In this document: piece by piece, positions 22,700 to 31,029 of the stretch
Position numbering within the stretch: the first letter of the stretch is position 1
Layout of the letters: each line of letters opens with the position of its first letter
From: Gammaproteobacteria bacterium
GTDB taxonomy: Bacteria > Pseudomonadota > Gammaproteobacteria > Acidithiobacillales > Acidithiobacillaceae
Direction: 5' to 3'
DNA: 64,000 nucleotides
Assembly (NCBI GenBank): GCA_023381645.1
Contig: JAMCRJ010000055.1
Span: forward strand, 1-64,000
The notes under the pieces: model-generated
Told to the model about the DNA's origin: nothing
Databases searched by the model: none
The model's input: only the letters and a program-made list of their open reading frames with translations
Made by a program: the position numbers and the translations under genes

Positions 22700-24628
22700 T
22701 CAAACGGACAAGCGAAAGGCGTCAATCAACGCCTTTCCCGCCTGATTTGCGGGAGCTTGGCCAGCGCGATCACCAGCAAACTGCGTAATCGCAAGTCCGG
22801 CATCGCCCAGCAGCACGTACCTCACATCCACTCCGTCGTTCAACAGGGCTTTGTCCGTGGCCTGGGTGGCTACGACATCTGCATCACCATCGGTGAGAAC
22901 GATCAAGATCCTGCGCTCCTGGTCACAATACACCAGGTCCGAGCCAGCCAGATTCATGGCTTGCGCCAGGCAGGTTCCGCTCAGACAGGACAATTCCCAC
23001 TTCTCGTTCTGCCGTAACGGCGCAGAAGAAAAGTCACGACCTTTGCTGTACGTGCTCCCAAACCAGGAGATCGAGTATTCGATTCCCAAGGAGCTGAACA
23101 GCTTGGACAATGCCATCGCCGCAGCAGAAACAGCGTGAGCAGGAGCGCCTAGCGTTTTGGTGTCTCCCATGCTGCCGGAAAGATCCAACAGCACTTTGAC
23201 GGCCATGGTGCGGGTATCCCCTTCCAGACGACGGGCAAATACCTGACCCGTGGTGGCGTGGCGATGCAGGGCCGTAGGCACGATGCCCGATGTGCCGGTT
23301 CGAGAGGTGAAAACCTCTTCCTGAGCTTGCGCCCAGAGTTTGGCTTCCAGCGGCCCCGCGATTTGACGATAGAGCATGTCAGCCGACGTTTTCACCTTGA
23401 ACGCGTCGGAAACACGATGACGCGGTTCCGACTCAGTGATGTTCTCGTTCTGGTGTCCTGCGGCGATCTTCTGCAGGACTTGCTCGGCCATATCGGCGAT
23501 ATCGGACTTGTCGATATCGTCCTCTCCAGACGCAACCGCCTGCCGACAATTTTCGGCCTGGTCTGGAGTAAGATTACAACCTTTGCCTGGCCCGCTGGGC
23601 TGGGCATTGGATCCATCGCGTTGGTCACCGTCGCTCTGACCCTGGCTGTCGCCCTGATCCTGGTCTTGACCTTGATTCTGGCCGTCACCATCGCCTTGGC
23701 TTTCGTTCTGACCTTGGCTATTGCACTGGCCCTGATCCTTATCAGATCCATTGCCGTGGCCTTCGCCTTGACCCTCGCCGTTCTGACCCTGGCTGTCGCC
23801 TTGGCCGTCACTTTGATCCTGTTCGTCCTGTCCACCACCTTGACCATCACTTTGGTCTTGATCGCTGCCATCACCTGGATTCGAGTCGTCTTCACTCTGA
23901 CCTTTATCCTGGCTATTACCTTGGCCTTGGTCGCCGCCTTGATCCTGGCTTTGCTCAGGCTGGGACTGGTCTGCGGCTTCATGCAACAGGTCGGAAATGG
24001 CCTGTGCCGCAATCCAGGGGCCTTCCGGACCATGGCAGGTTTTGGCTATCACGGCTTTGTCCGCAATGGCCAACACCCGATCCCAAAGATCGGAACTAAA
24101 AGCCTGTCGGGCAGCCGCTTCCCAATTGGTCGCGGCAGTGTCCAGCGTGTGCTGCCCCAGAAAGTGTGCGCGGTAGCGATACAACACCGCGAACGTCGCC
24201 AGAGTCCCAGGCGTGGTATCGTCCTTTGGAGCGTCCGGAAACCACTCAGCGCGGATACCGTAGTCAATGAGGTTGGCCAACAGCTTTGGGGCTCCCCGAT
24301 ACTGCTTGCCACCCAAGTTTTCAATCCGAGCATCCTCCAGGCTGTTTTGTAGCCCCTTGATAAAAGGGGTTCTGTTGACACCATCTGGCGGAGAGCCGTC
24401 ATACGCCCCTTTCAGGAAGGTGTGTCGAATATGAAATGCTTCGTGAGCTACCAGCCCCAAAAACAAGTCCTCTTGTTCCTGGGGCCCAGCCATCGGCAAT
24501 ACGGGTAACACCACCCGCTTGCCATCGGTGTAAGCTGTGGAGGCGAATGGATCCACGGATACGGTAACCCCCAATCGCCGGCCCAGTGCTGCAGCCGCGA
24601 TCCGCAACCCTTTCATCATTGTGCTCAT
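22700..24628 (-). CDS. CobT-like vWA protein with HExxH
   Basis: 642 residues. LVAHEAFHIRHT (59-70) contains HEAFH, an HExxH zinc-peptidase motif. Residues about 220-345 are a Gln/Gly/Asp/Ser-rich repetitive linker (QDQGQG, QSDGQG types). The C-terminal vWA domain has the MIDAS motif DLSGS (about 476-480) and a second LTDGDAD strand. CobT/DUF2201 proteins pair with a CobS AAA+ ATPase; the partner here is probably 18091-19011. The start at 24628 has AGGAGAAACACC. A 364-residue hydrophobic frame on the other strand is only a reflection of the linker. Confidence 0.8.
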   Translation of the reverse strand: MSTMMKGLRIAAAALGRRLGVTVSVDPFASTAYTDGKRVVLPVLPMAGPQEQEDLFLGLVAHEAFHIRHTFLKGAYDGSPPDGVNRTPFIKGLQNSLEDARIENLGGKQYRGAPKLLANLIDYGIRAEWFPDAPKDDTTPGTLATFAVLYRYRAHFLGQHTLDTAATNWEAAARQAFSSDLWDRVLAIADKAVIAKTCHGPEGPWIAAQAISDLLHEAADQSQPEQSQDQGGDQGQGNSQDKGQSEDDSNPGDGSDQDQSDGQGGGQDEQDQSDGQGDSQGQNGEGQGEGHGNGSDKDQGQCNSQGQNESQGDGDGQNQGQDQDQGDSQGQSDGDQRDGSNAQPSGPGKGCNLTPDQAENCRQAVASGEDDIDKSDIADMAEQVLQKIAAGHQNENITESEPRHRVSDAFKVKTSADMLYRQIAGPLEAKLWAQAQEEVFTSRTGTSGIVPTALHRHATTGQVFARRLEGDTRTMAVKVLLDLSGSMGDTKTLGAPAHAVSAAAMALSKLFSSLGIEYSISWFGSTYSKGRDFSSAPLRQNEKWELSCLSGTCLAQAMNLAGSDLVYCDQERRILIVLTDGDADVVATQATDKALLNDGVDVRYVLLGDAGLAITQFAGDRAGQAPANQAGKALIDAFRLSV

Positions 24629-24700
24629 GGTGTTTCTCCTGTCGAATGCGGCGACGCCGCGATAATTTCCGGAGAGGAATACCAGACAGGAATCCGCACA
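24629..24700 (-). promoter_or_regulatory. module leader of the CobT-like gene
   Basis: The box is at 24680-24700 and the hairpin GCGGC/GCCGC at 24648-24660; CTCC/GGAG outer pairing. Confidence 0.74.
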
Positions 24701-24721
24701 CTGCGGAAGTTGATTGATGGC

Positions 24722-24758
24722 AAAGAAAAACCCCGGTGCAGGATGCACTGGGGTTGGG
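24722..24758 (-). terminator. module terminator, form B
   Basis: Full stem plus T-run; ends the three-gene unit 25912-24768. Confidence 0.88.
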
Positions 24759-24767
24759 TGGGTCGGG

Positions 24768-25199
24768 TCAGAAAGACCAGGTACTCTGAGGCACGATGGA
24801 CCGCACGGCTTCCGATAATTTGGCATCCTTGCTGTCGATGCTGTCCGCATACTCTGCCACGGTGCTCATTTCGCGCATACTTTTCAGGAGGCCGGACACA
24901 GCCGATCCCCCGCCGTGTCTGTGAAAACAGTCATAGACTTGATCCAAAATCTCATCCATGGCACTTGCCAGGGTGATGGATTCATCCACTTCGACTTGAT
25001 CCTGCCATTTCAAAGGGCACTTCTTGGCTTTCTCTGCCATTTGGCCCATGGCGGTCTTTGTCGAAAGCGTTCGCTTGATGACGCGACTAGCGCCTATGAC
25101 AGCTCCATACAGGAACATGGCTTTATCAAAAACGGTCAGGCATATCCAGACCTTATTTCGTGGTCCAACATCCTGAAAGATATAGATTTCGCCTTTCAT
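24768..25199 (-). CDS. module protein, family C, tail STWSF
   Basis: 143 residues. MKGEIYIFQDVGPRNKVWICLTVFDKAMFLYGAVIGASRVIKRT aligns with 26039-26494 (AEIDVLQDPNSPQMKIWVLLV...GGVAGSIRGRST), including a downstream Trp (KWQDQ / RWNRS) and ASAMDEIL / LEEAMDAVM helix. It ends W-S-F. The start at 25199 follows AAGGAGAGAAACG. Third gene of its unit. Unknown. Confidence 0.7.
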   Translation of the reverse strand: MKGEIYIFQDVGPRNKVWICLTVFDKAMFLYGAVIGASRVIKRTLSTKTAMGQMAEKAKKCPLKWQDQVEVDESITLASAMDEILDQVYDCFHRHGGGSAVSGLLKSMREMSTVAEYADSIDSKDAKLSEAVRSIVPQSTWSF

Positions 25200-25217
25200 C
25201 GTTTCTCTCCTTGCGGT

Positions 25218-25655
25218 TTAGAAGGCCCACTTGGGGGATTGCGCCTCTGTCTTTTCAATCGCGCGGTTAATCGCTTTGTTTTGCAGGTCCGCCGGATAGG
25301 TGTTGTGTTCCTTGGCGAGTCGGACGAGCTCTTCCACCAGGCTGTTGGCGTCGATTTTCCCCTCAAGATGCTGCCGTAAGGTGTGCATAGTGTCCTGCCC
25401 AAGCTCATAATAAGCAGGATTTAACGGCACGAAGTCGCAGAGATATTCGTCGGTTTCTGTATTTTTGGCGTAAACGATTCTGTGCCCGGACTGGTAATCA
25501 GTGCCATTAGGATCTTCCGCCTCGAACTGCAGGTCACCGTTATCGACAAGCGCGCTCATCTTTCGCTTGATGTGCTCCAAATTAAATTCTGGAGCTTCCA
25601 TTTCGACATTGGCATAACTGGCCACGTCGCAGCCCACGCAAACCTTGATTTTCAT
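25218..25655 (-). CDS. unrecognised module protein, tail PKWAF
   Basis: 145 residues. MKIKVCVGCDVASYANVEMEAPEFNLEHIKRKMSALVDNG with strands then helix; GTDYQSGHRIVYAKNTETDEYLCDFVPLNPAYYELG in the middle. The start overlaps the stop of the upstream gene (ATGA). It ends QSPKWAF. Unknown. Confidence 0.68.
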   Translation of the reverse strand: MKIKVCVGCDVASYANVEMEAPEFNLEHIKRKMSALVDNGDLQFEAEDPNGTDYQSGHRIVYAKNTETDEYLCDFVPLNPAYYELGQDTMHTLRQHLEGKIDANSLVEELVRLAKEHNTYPADLQNKAINRAIEKTEAQSPKWAF

Positions 25656-25912
25656 GGCTGACCTCCTTCTTCTTCGTAGCGAAAAAACACGCCGGCCATC
25701 AGCGGTTCGCAGGCCTTGATATCGGCGTAGATCTCCGGGCTGGCCTGGAGATACACCAGCCTGCCGGCGGCGTTCATGAGACCGACTTCTTTCCAACGGC
25801 CAGGGGTTTTCCGGTAGTCGTCTCTGGGGGAAGCGATGTTTCCATGGGCGGCTACAATGCGGCATTGGCCACCCAGATCCGTTGTCGCTGGAACAATATA
25901 AATGATCGTCAT
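25652..25912 (-). CDS. unrecognised small protein, 86 aa
   Basis: MTIIYIVPATTDLGGQCRIVAAHGNIASPRDDYRKTPGRWKEVGLMNAAGRLVYLQASPEIY is strand-rich; the C-terminus FFRYEEEGGQP is acidic. First gene of the unit, start behind AGGAGAAACACC. Unknown. Confidence 0.65.
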   Translation of the reverse strand: MTIIYIVPATTDLGGQCRIVAAHGNIASPRDDYRKTPGRWKEVGLMNAAGRLVYLQASPEIYADIKACEPLMAGVFFRYEEEGGQP

Positions 25913-25985
25913 GGTGTTTCTCCTGTCGAAATGCAGCATGTGCTGCGATGAATTCCGAACAGGAGTTGCAGACAGAAATTCGGAC
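25913..25985 (-). promoter_or_regulatory. module leader with seven-base Shine-Dalgarno pairing
   Basis: CTCCTGT (25920-25926) and ACAGGAG (25959-25965) are exact complements; the inner stem GCAG/CTGC is at 25933-25946. The box is at 25966-25983. Confidence 0.75.
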
Positions 25986-25992
25986 GGCAGCC

Positions 25993-26030
25993 AAAGAAAA
26001 ACCCCAGGTCCGAAGACTTGGGGTTGGGGT
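25993..26030 (-). terminator. module terminator, form A
   Basis: CCCCAAGTCTTCGGACCTGGGG plus T-run; ends 26733-26039. Confidence 0.88.
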
Positions 26031-26038
26031 GGGTCGGC

Positions 26039-26494
26039 CTAAAAGGCCCAGGGGACGTTGGCTGAAATGGATTCCAGCGCTGCTTCAAGTCTGGAATGAT
26101 CCGGCGGTTGAGGAATGGACGGTTGAGGAATGGGCCGCAACGGGGTGATCCGCCTCTCGCTGAGCAAAGCATCGATAGCCCAGCCATTGCCACCATTCAT
26201 TACGAAATGGTCAGCGACCTCTTGCATAACGGCGTCCATGGCCTCTTCCAAGGAGGGATACACCTGGTCGTCGATCAGGATCGAGCGATTCCAACGGTTT
26301 GGATACTTGTGCATCTTGGCCGCCAGCCTATTCTGCCCTTCTTGTGGGGTTACAGCATACGTGCTCCTGCCACGTATTGATCCTGCCACACCGCCGAACA
26401 TGATCCGGGCGTGTTCTCCCGCAACCAGCAGCACCCAGATTTTCATCTGAGGACTGTTAGGATCTTGAAGTACGTCAATCTCTGCAGTCAGCAT
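26039..26494 (-). CDS. module protein, family C, tail VPWAF
   Basis: 151 residues, paralogue of 24768-25199. The C-terminal third adds a proline-rich stretch (RPIPQPSIPQPP) before the NVPWAF end. The start at 26494 shares a base with the upstream stop (TAATG). Unknown. Confidence 0.7.
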   Translation of the reverse strand: MLTAEIDVLQDPNSPQMKIWVLLVAGEHARIMFGGVAGSIRGRSTYAVTPQEGQNRLAAKMHKYPNRWNRSILIDDQVYPSLEEAMDAVMQEVADHFVMNGGNGWAIDALLSERRITPLRPIPQPSIPQPPDHSRLEAALESISANVPWAF

Positions 26495-26733
26495 TACGCA
26501 CCTCCGGGCTCCGCGAGTGCGAACATCTTTTCTGCATAGTCAGAACCCGTGATAGGGCTTTCTTTGTAGACCAGAACATCGTCTCCGTTCGGATCCTCCA
26601 CTATGTCCTCCGGAGTGTTGGTGCCTTCCACATCGAAGTCTGCGATAACCACCTGCAGACCAGCAGCTTCCGCCTCTGCATCCAGGTACGTAGCCTGAAT
26701 TAGTCCACCATCCACTGTAATCAGCACTTTCAT
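26494..26733 (-). CDS. small acidic protein, 79 aa
   Basis: MKVLITVDGGLIQATYLDAEAEAAGLQVVIADFDVEG, then a DPNGDDVLVYKESP segment; strand-rich and acidic, ending PGGA. A related opening is shared with other small plasmid proteins, but no family is claimed. First gene of a pair. Confidence 0.65.
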   Translation of the reverse strand: MKVLITVDGGLIQATYLDAEAEAAGLQVVIADFDVEGTNTPEDIVEDPNGDDVLVYKESPITGSDYAEKMFALAEPGGA

Positions 26734-26815
26734 GGCGCTACTCCTTTTAGTTGAAATGGGCGAGATGCCCGCGAACTACCGAACATGGGTGGCAGACAGA
26801 AATCCGCACGGGCGC
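26734..26815 (-). promoter_or_regulatory. module leader
   Basis: The box is at 26791-26810 and the hairpin GGGC/GCCC at 26758-26770. Confidence 0.72.
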
Positions 26816-26819
26816 TGGC

Positions 26820-26853
26820 AAGAAAAACCCCAAAGCCGAAGCAATGGGGTTGG
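26820..26853 (-). terminator. module terminator, form C
   Basis: CCCCATTGCTTCGGCTTTGGGG plus T-run; ends 26870-27133. Confidence 0.88.
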
Positions 26854-26869
26854 TGGGATCAGGCAAAGC

Positions 26870-27133
26870 TCACGGAGTGTCGGGTACCACAGCCCAAACA
26901 TTACCGCTAGGCGTGGCGTAAAGCACCCCTATAAAACTTAAATCATGGGGAATACGGTAGTGCTTCATCAGTCCTTTTTTATACCGGATTGGCAGGCTGG
27001 ACAGCGTCCGTGTTTGTCCTTTGCTTACTAACAGCCAATAAAACTCGCGTTTTGTGTATGGCATGCCGTCCAGACGAAACGCGCATGTCCTTTCCTTTTT
27101 CTCCATAGCGGCTCTTTCGGATTTGGTAGACAT
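26870..27133 (-). CDS. small basic protein, 87 aa
   Basis: MSTKSERAAMEKKERTCAFRLDGMPYTKREFYWLLVSKG, then IRYKKGLMKHYRIPHDLSFIG. Basic N-terminus, probably mixed alpha/beta. The ATG at 27133 follows AGGAG at nine bases. Alone in its module. Unknown. Confidence 0.6.
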   Translation of the reverse strand: MSTKSERAAMEKKERTCAFRLDGMPYTKREFYWLLVSKGQTRTLSSLPIRYKKGLMKHYRIPHDLSFIGVLYATPSGNVWAVVPDTP

Positions 27134-27212
27134 CAAACTGGCTCCTGTTCAAAATGCGGCGGGTACCGCGATAAATTCCGAAGGGGCGTTGCAGACAGAA
27201 TTCCGCACGCAA
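27134..27212 (-). promoter_or_regulatory. module leader
   Basis: The box is at 27190-27208 and the hairpin GCGGC..CCGC at 27156-27169. Confidence 0.7.
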
Positions 27213-27215
27213 CTC

Positions 27216-27251
27216 AAAGAAAAACCCCGGTGCAAGATGCACTGGGGTTGG
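27216..27251 (-). terminator. module terminator, form B
   Basis: Full stem plus T-run; ends 28524-27262. Confidence 0.88.
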
Positions 27252-27261
27252 ATGGATCAAC

Positions 27262-28194
27262 CTAGAAGGCCCATTCGACGGGTTTTGCCGTGGATTCTTC
27301 AACGGCTATCACCTTGACGGACTCGCGGATAGATCCTTCCTTGCGGTACAGTTCACCTTCCCTGGTATCGATGCCGAGATCCTGCAGGAAGAGCTTCCAG
27401 TCAACCTGACCCTTTGACGACGATTTGGACACCTCCACCCCGCACCCCTGGATACGCCCAAGGTCTGGCAGATACTCCAGCAGCGCCGCTTTGACCGTGG
27501 CCTGTTCCGCGCTGAGAGCCGCCATCTGAGCATCCAGAGAACGGAACTTGGCCGCCAGCGCCGCGAAGCCATCCGGCATCTCCTCGTCAATGGCGTCCTC
27601 GTACCGTCGGAAATCCCGATTGGCAACCGCCTCCCAGAATCCCCGCTCGACGCGGATCAGCCCTTCGATATAGGCCAAATCCGGAAATACCTCGATCAGA
27701 TGCGGCTCTGGACTGATCTCCGGCCGATAGACGGCGAAGATGCATCGGGCAGCGCCGGACACCGCAAGCTGGTGTTGCACTTGCGGCCAGTAATGCTCTG
27801 GCACCTGGTCGCTCTCCACAACGGATTGGTAACCCAGTTCACCAGGGCACTTGATCTCCAGGATGGTTTCTCCATTTTCGGAGACACCATCAAAGGATGT
27901 CAGCATCCAGGGGTGTTGGTCGTGCTCGCCACACATGGGAACGAAGAACTCCCCCAGCATGTCGTTCACGGCATCCCTGGCGTATGGCTCCAGGTCATGG
28001 CCGCGTTGCATGATGGCCGCCTGGAACTCGTTGATGGGTTCCCGCTCCGCTCCCAGCTTCTCCGCCCAGAGCGTGCGCGGTTTCTTGAAAGGGCTGACGC
28101 CCATGATGATCGGGGCGTCGGATCCGCCCAGACCGCTTTGACGCCACTCCAGCCAGGCGTCGGTGTTCTGGTCCATATCATCGATCAGTTTCAT
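27262..28194 (-). CDS. YqaJ-like exonuclease, tail VEWAF
   Basis: 310 residues. The lambda-exonuclease/YqaJ fold motifs are in order: WRQSGLGGSDAPIIMG (17-32), GHDLEPYARD (65-74), Asp102 in LTSFDGV and ILEIKCPG (111-118, the ExK pair), then YWPQVQHQLAVSGA. The C-terminal 90 residues are a helical extension ending in the W-A-F tail. Such enzymes resect DNA ends and work with an annealing protein; the likely partners are Erf (35863) and SSB (37271). The start at 28194 follows AAGGAGGAACC. It shares a unit with 28204-28524. Confidence 0.85.
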   Translation of the reverse strand: MKLIDDMDQNTDAWLEWRQSGLGGSDAPIIMGVSPFKKPRTLWAEKLGAEREPINEFQAAIMQRGHDLEPYARDAVNDMLGEFFVPMCGEHDQHPWMLTSFDGVSENGETILEIKCPGELGYQSVVESDQVPEHYWPQVQHQLAVSGAARCIFAVYRPEISPEPHLIEVFPDLAYIEGLIRVERGFWEAVANRDFRRYEDAIDEEMPDGFAALAAKFRSLDAQMAALSAEQATVKAALLEYLPDLGRIQGCGVEVSKSSSKGQVDWKLFLQDLGIDTREGELYRKEGSIRESVKVIAVEESTAKPVEWAF

Positions 28195-28203
28195 GGTTCC
28201 TCC

Positions 28204-28524
28204 TTAGCTCGCCAGCGCGAGCATGGTTTTCATGGCTGTTCCTGTGGGCTGCTCGCGCCACGGGGTGTGCGAGACCAACACCATGTCGTTAACCTTGAAG
28301 CCCAGGCCGATCGGGTCCCCGTAAGGATCCATTCGGTCTGGGAGCGTAATAAACACTTCACCAGGCAGCACCGAGTTGGTTTCGACGGCGATGATGATGG
28401 TCGCCACCAACGTTTGAATCCCGGGTATCTTTTCGAGGAGGTGCATACCCTCCCGCAGATCTCCGGCACGAATTTTCTCGTAGCGATGGACGAGGCCGTC
28501 GCTACCCACTTTTTCCTGAATCAT
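28204..28524 (-). CDS. unrecognised small protein, 106 aa
   Basis: MIQEKVGSDGLVHRYEKIRAGDLREGMHLLEKIPGIQTLVATIIIAVETN is strand-rich, with LGFKVNDMVLVSHTPWREQPTG later; the pattern suggests a small barrel. First gene of the unit with the YqaJ exonuclease, so it may assist recombination. Start behind AGGGGAAATCC. Unknown. Confidence 0.63.
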   Translation of the reverse strand: MIQEKVGSDGLVHRYEKIRAGDLREGMHLLEKIPGIQTLVATIIIAVETNSVLPGEVFITLPDRMDPYGDPIGLGFKVNDMVLVSHTPWREQPTGTAMKTMLALAS

Positions 28525-28598
28525 GGATTTCCCCTTTTCGAAATGGGCTGGTGCCCGATAATTTCCGGGGAGAAGTACCAGACAGGAATCCGCACACC
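28525..28598 (-). promoter_or_regulatory. module leader with compensated Shine-Dalgarno pairing
   Basis: Here the Shine-Dalgarno is AGGGGA and its partner is CCCC (28567-28570 against 28531-28534), a paired change from GGAG/CTCC. The hairpin GGGC/GCCC is at 28545-28556 and the box at 28575-28594. Confidence 0.75.
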
Positions 28599-28618
28599 GT
28601 AGAAGTCGGTTGTGGGAA

Positions 28619-28654
28619 TAGAAAAACCCCGGTGCAAGTTGCACTGGGGTTGGG
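28619..28654 (-). terminator. module terminator, form B
   Basis: Full stem plus T-run; ends 29911-28665. Confidence 0.88.
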
Positions 28655-28664
28655 ATGGATCAGC

Positions 28665-29099
28665 CTAGAAGGCCCAGGGAATGTCGGCCACGGTGTGAAG
28701 TCTAGCGATAACTTGCCTTTCCCGCTCTCGCAAGGAAAGCTCCTCGTCTGGAAATATCCCATACGCGGCGTTCTGGTCAAAGGATCGCAAGGTTTTGCGA
28801 ACTACGCTTTCCGCATTTTCTGCGTATTTTGGCGGTTCCTTACCCAAGCTGTCAGCAATCAAGCGCAACACGGTGCCGCTTAATGCTTTTGTCTCTATTC
28901 GTACAGCGGGTACAATTTGCCGCCAGCCGTTTGGGAACATGGATTCCAGTTTGCCGGTTATGTGCTGAGTGGTAACGGATGGACTGCATTTCATTATGCA
29001 GCCAATGTTCCCCCAGTATTCGACCTGTAAGGAAGGGGTCTCACAATGCATCCATAGCCTCTTGAAATCGCAAGACATACAGATATAAAGCAACATCAT
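28665..29099 (-). CDS. module protein, family B, tail IPWAF
   Basis: 144 residues. The NGWRQIVPAVRIET segment matches AGWRQIVPVVTMYD of 31502-31963 and QVIPTV / QLIPVV of 10229 and 31975. Many Cys and Met in the first third. It ends VADIPWAF. Starts just after the DUF4942-like stop, with GGGAGGGATTAAGC before the ATG. Unknown. Confidence 0.68.
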   Translation of the reverse strand: MMLLYICMSCDFKRLWMHCETPSLQVEYWGNIGCIMKCSPSVTTQHITGKLESMFPNGWRQIVPAVRIETKALSGTVLRLIADSLGKEPPKYAENAESVVRKTLRSFDQNAAYGIFPDEELSLRERERQVIARLHTVADIPWAF

Positions 29100-29101
29100 G
29101 C

Positions 29102-29911
29102 TTAATCCCTCCCGTCCATGGCCGCCAGAGCGTGCGGATAATGGCGCGCGATCACTCGGTTGCACTGATCCAACAATGGCAGAGCTTTGTCATGGAAAAC
29201 AATATGTCCGGTCCCCTTTTTGTAGACCTTCATGTGGAAATATTCCGTTTCCACTTCGCTGCGGACCCGCATGGGTCCTTCGGTCATCGCATGGTACATG
29301 CCATTCCGGTGCTCTGGAATGGGCTTGCCGTCATAGACGGAAAGAATCCGGATCAGGTCGTCCAGAACGTCTGCCGTATTCGAGCTGACGCTCCCATAGG
29401 AGTCGATGACGTGAGAAACGATGATCTTGCGTCCAATACGCAATGGGTTATTCGTCCGGTAATCCCAGGACAGGCGGCGAAACAAATCAATGATGCCCTC
29501 CTCCATCATGTTTGCACGCCTCTCATACAGATCGGCGAATGTTGCCTTGATGGCATCCATCTCGAAGGGTGGGGTTGCCGCCCGGCTGATTTGCCCGTCC
29601 AGATCTTCTTGCCGTCGCGCGGACATAAAGGCACGAATGCCAGACTGGTCCAACAGTGAGCGCCAGAATCTGGCGTCCACCTGCTTCATGGCGGAATCGG
29701 TAGATTCCCCAGGATTGGACAAGGTGAAGTAATACCCTCTGCCGCTGGACATGAAGCTTTCCAACACGGAATATTGCTCCATGGAAGCGGTTTTCTCCAG
29801 ACTCATAGATTCGTTCAGGAGCACGAAGGCCCCCATTACTTTCTCCCGGATGGTTTCCCGCGCTTCGATCATGGCAGGGACGGATGTGGTCAAAATCAGG
29901 TCTGCGTTCAT
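29102..29911 (-). CDS. DUF4942-like protein
   Basis: 269 residues. The C-terminal segment EYFHMKVYKKGTGHIVFHDKALPLLDQCNRVIARHY (about 218-253) matches the FHLK-(N)GN-HL-F...LL-NxI motif of DUF4942, a domain found on plasmids and phages, often fused to or beside DNA methyltransferases. The N-terminal part has REEKVMGAFVLLNES-like helices. No methyltransferase motif is present. The start at 29911 follows AGGAGAGGCACC. Confidence 0.72.
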   Translation of the reverse strand: MNADLILTTSVPAMIEARETIREKVMGAFVLLNESMSLEKTASMEQYSVLESFMSSGRGYYFTLSNPGESTDSAMKQVDARFWRSLLDQSGIRAFMSARRQEDLDGQISRAATPPFEMDAIKATFADLYERRANMMEEGIIDLFRRLSWDYRTNNPLRIGRKIIVSHVIDSYGSVSSNTADVLDDLIRILSVYDGKPIPEHRNGMYHAMTEGPMRVRSEVETEYFHMKVYKKGTGHIVFHDKALPLLDQCNRVIARHYPHALAAMDGRD

Positions 29912-29985
29912 GGTGCCTCTCCTATCAAAAAAAGCGGCGGATGCCGCGATGAATGCCGGAGAGAAGTACCAGACAGGTTTCCGGA
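29912..29985 (-). promoter_or_regulatory. module leader of the DUF4942-like gene
   Basis: The box is at 29966-29985 and the hairpin GCGGC/GCCGC at 29934-29947. Confidence 0.73.
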
Positions 29986-29986
29986 C

Positions 29987-30026
29987 AAAGAAAAACCCCA
30001 AGGCCTAAGCCGTGGGGTTGGGGGGG
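29987..30026 (-). terminator. module terminator, form C
   Basis: CCCCACGGCTTAGGCCTTGGGG plus T-run; ends the 30035 gene. Confidence 0.87.
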
Positions 30027-30034
30027 GTCCTATG

Positions 30035-30520
30035 TCAGCCTTGAATTTCCAATGATGCAGACTCTGGCGCCATGCCCATTTCCTTCAGGTAGACGAGGAG
30101 TCCGTCGGTGTCGCGGGGGTGTTTGATGAAGCCATCCCGCACGAAGCTCAGTTCACCGTCCTCGTCCTCCTCGTTGGACATGGTCAGGATGGTATTTCCA
30201 TCCATGTCGTCCACATGAGCCTTGAAAACCCCGCGCTCATCCAGATCAACGGTCATGAGCAAGTGTGTGTTGCGATATTCGCTCGCCTCCTTGTCCTCAA
30301 TGCGTATCCAGCAGGATACCCAGGCACCGCCAGTGGTGTCGGCAATAACCACATCATCATCCAGCGCCATAGTGTCAAAGCTCTCATCCGCACGCGCTTT
30401 GGCCGCGAGCGCGTACGTGTTCGTGTCCACAGGCACCCCAAATACATGGACGCAATCCGTAAACTTGAGACCCTGTTCACGCATTGCCAACAGTTGTTTT
30501 CTCAGCTCTTCCTGACTCAT
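30035..30520 (-). CDS. unrecognised acidic protein, 161 aa
   Basis: MSQEELRKQLLAMREQGLKFTDCVHVFGVPVDTNTYALAAKARADESFDT, then strand-rich acidic segments (ALDDDVVIADTTGGAWVSCWIRIEDKE). Acidic and strand-rich through the C-terminus. The start at 30520 follows AAGGAGTTGCATA. No tail motif. Unknown. Confidence 0.66.
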   Translation of the reverse strand: MSQEELRKQLLAMREQGLKFTDCVHVFGVPVDTNTYALAAKARADESFDTMALDDDVVIADTTGGAWVSCWIRIEDKEASEYRNTHLLMTVDLDERGVFKAHVDDMDGNTILTMSNEEDEDGELSFVRDGFIKHPRDTDGLLVYLKEMGMAPESASLEIQG

Positions 30521-30656
30521 TATGCAACTCCTTTCGTTTACAGCATTCTTCCTGCCATGCCAACGCCAGTTTGTAGCGTACATCTTCCGGCATGACAACC
30601 CGAATACCTATGAGTGATGTGGCCGAAATGTCGGCCGTTTCTTTCTGCTTGGGCAA
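30477..30656 (-). CDS. possible small protein overlapping the next gene
   Basis: A 59-codon frame (TTG start at 30656) encodes ADISATSLIGIRVVMPEDVRYKLALAWQEECCK in its middle, which looks protein-like, and ends inside the following gene. The GGGAGG Shine-Dalgarno directly abuts the TTG, so the start is doubtful; the internal ATG at 30593 has no ribosome site. Confidence 0.4.
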   Translation of the reverse strand: MPKQKETADISATSLIGIRVVMPEDVRYKLALAWQEECCKRKELHNESGRAEKTTVGNA

Positions 30657-30715
30657 CCTCCCGCAAACTGTGCGAGTTAATTCCGGAAAGAGATAGCAGA
30701 CAGAAATCCGGACAG
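30657..30715 (-). promoter_or_regulatory. module leader
   Basis: The box is at 30693-30712 and a CGCA..TGCG hairpin at 30662-30674. It serves the 30520 gene and possibly the small overlapping frame. Confidence 0.62.
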
Positions 30716-30723
30716 GTACCGGC

Positions 30724-30760
30724 CAAAGAAAAACCCCAAAGCCGAAGCAATGGGGTTGGG
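30724..30760 (-). terminator. module terminator, form C
   Basis: CCCCATTGCTTCGGCTTTGGGG plus T-run; ends 31374-30781. Confidence 0.88.
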
Positions 30761-30780
30761 GTGGGTCGGGGAAGCCAATA

Positions 30781-31020
30781 TTATCCGCGTTTCACATCGA
30801 TGATGGCACCATCACCATACTCCAGGGTGGCGATTTGTCCGCGTTCCAGCGACAGGTTAGTCCATCGCCGGATCGCTTCGTCCCGGGAGAGACGCAACCA
30901 ACGATAAATGCCTTCCACGCGGATGTATCGCGCCCGCAGGGTGTCAGGCACCTCGTTGGCGTGATCGCACCAAGCGTTGATACGGATGTGCGCCATGTCT
31001 TTCTTGCTGAGCATTCCCAT
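30781..31020 (-). CDS. unrecognised small helical protein, 79 aa
   Basis: MGMLSKKDMAHIRINAWCDHANEVPDTLRARYIRVEGIYRWLRLSRDEAIRRWTNLSLERGQIATLEYG: basic helices then a short strand; could bind nucleic acid. The start at 31020 has AGGAGAAGCCC upstream. Second gene after 31030-31374. Confidence 0.62.
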   Translation of the reverse strand: MGMLSKKDMAHIRINAWCDHANEVPDTLRARYIRVEGIYRWLRLSRDEAIRRWTNLSLERGQIATLEYGDGAIIDVKRG

Positions 31021-31029
31021 GGGCTTCTC

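Noticed and set aside
23258..24352. 364-residue hydrophobic reading frame on the plus strand
   Set aside because: It mirrors the Gln/Gly/Asp-rich linker of the CobT-like gene; the antisense of such repeats gives artificial Leu/Ala/Val stretches. No ribosome site.
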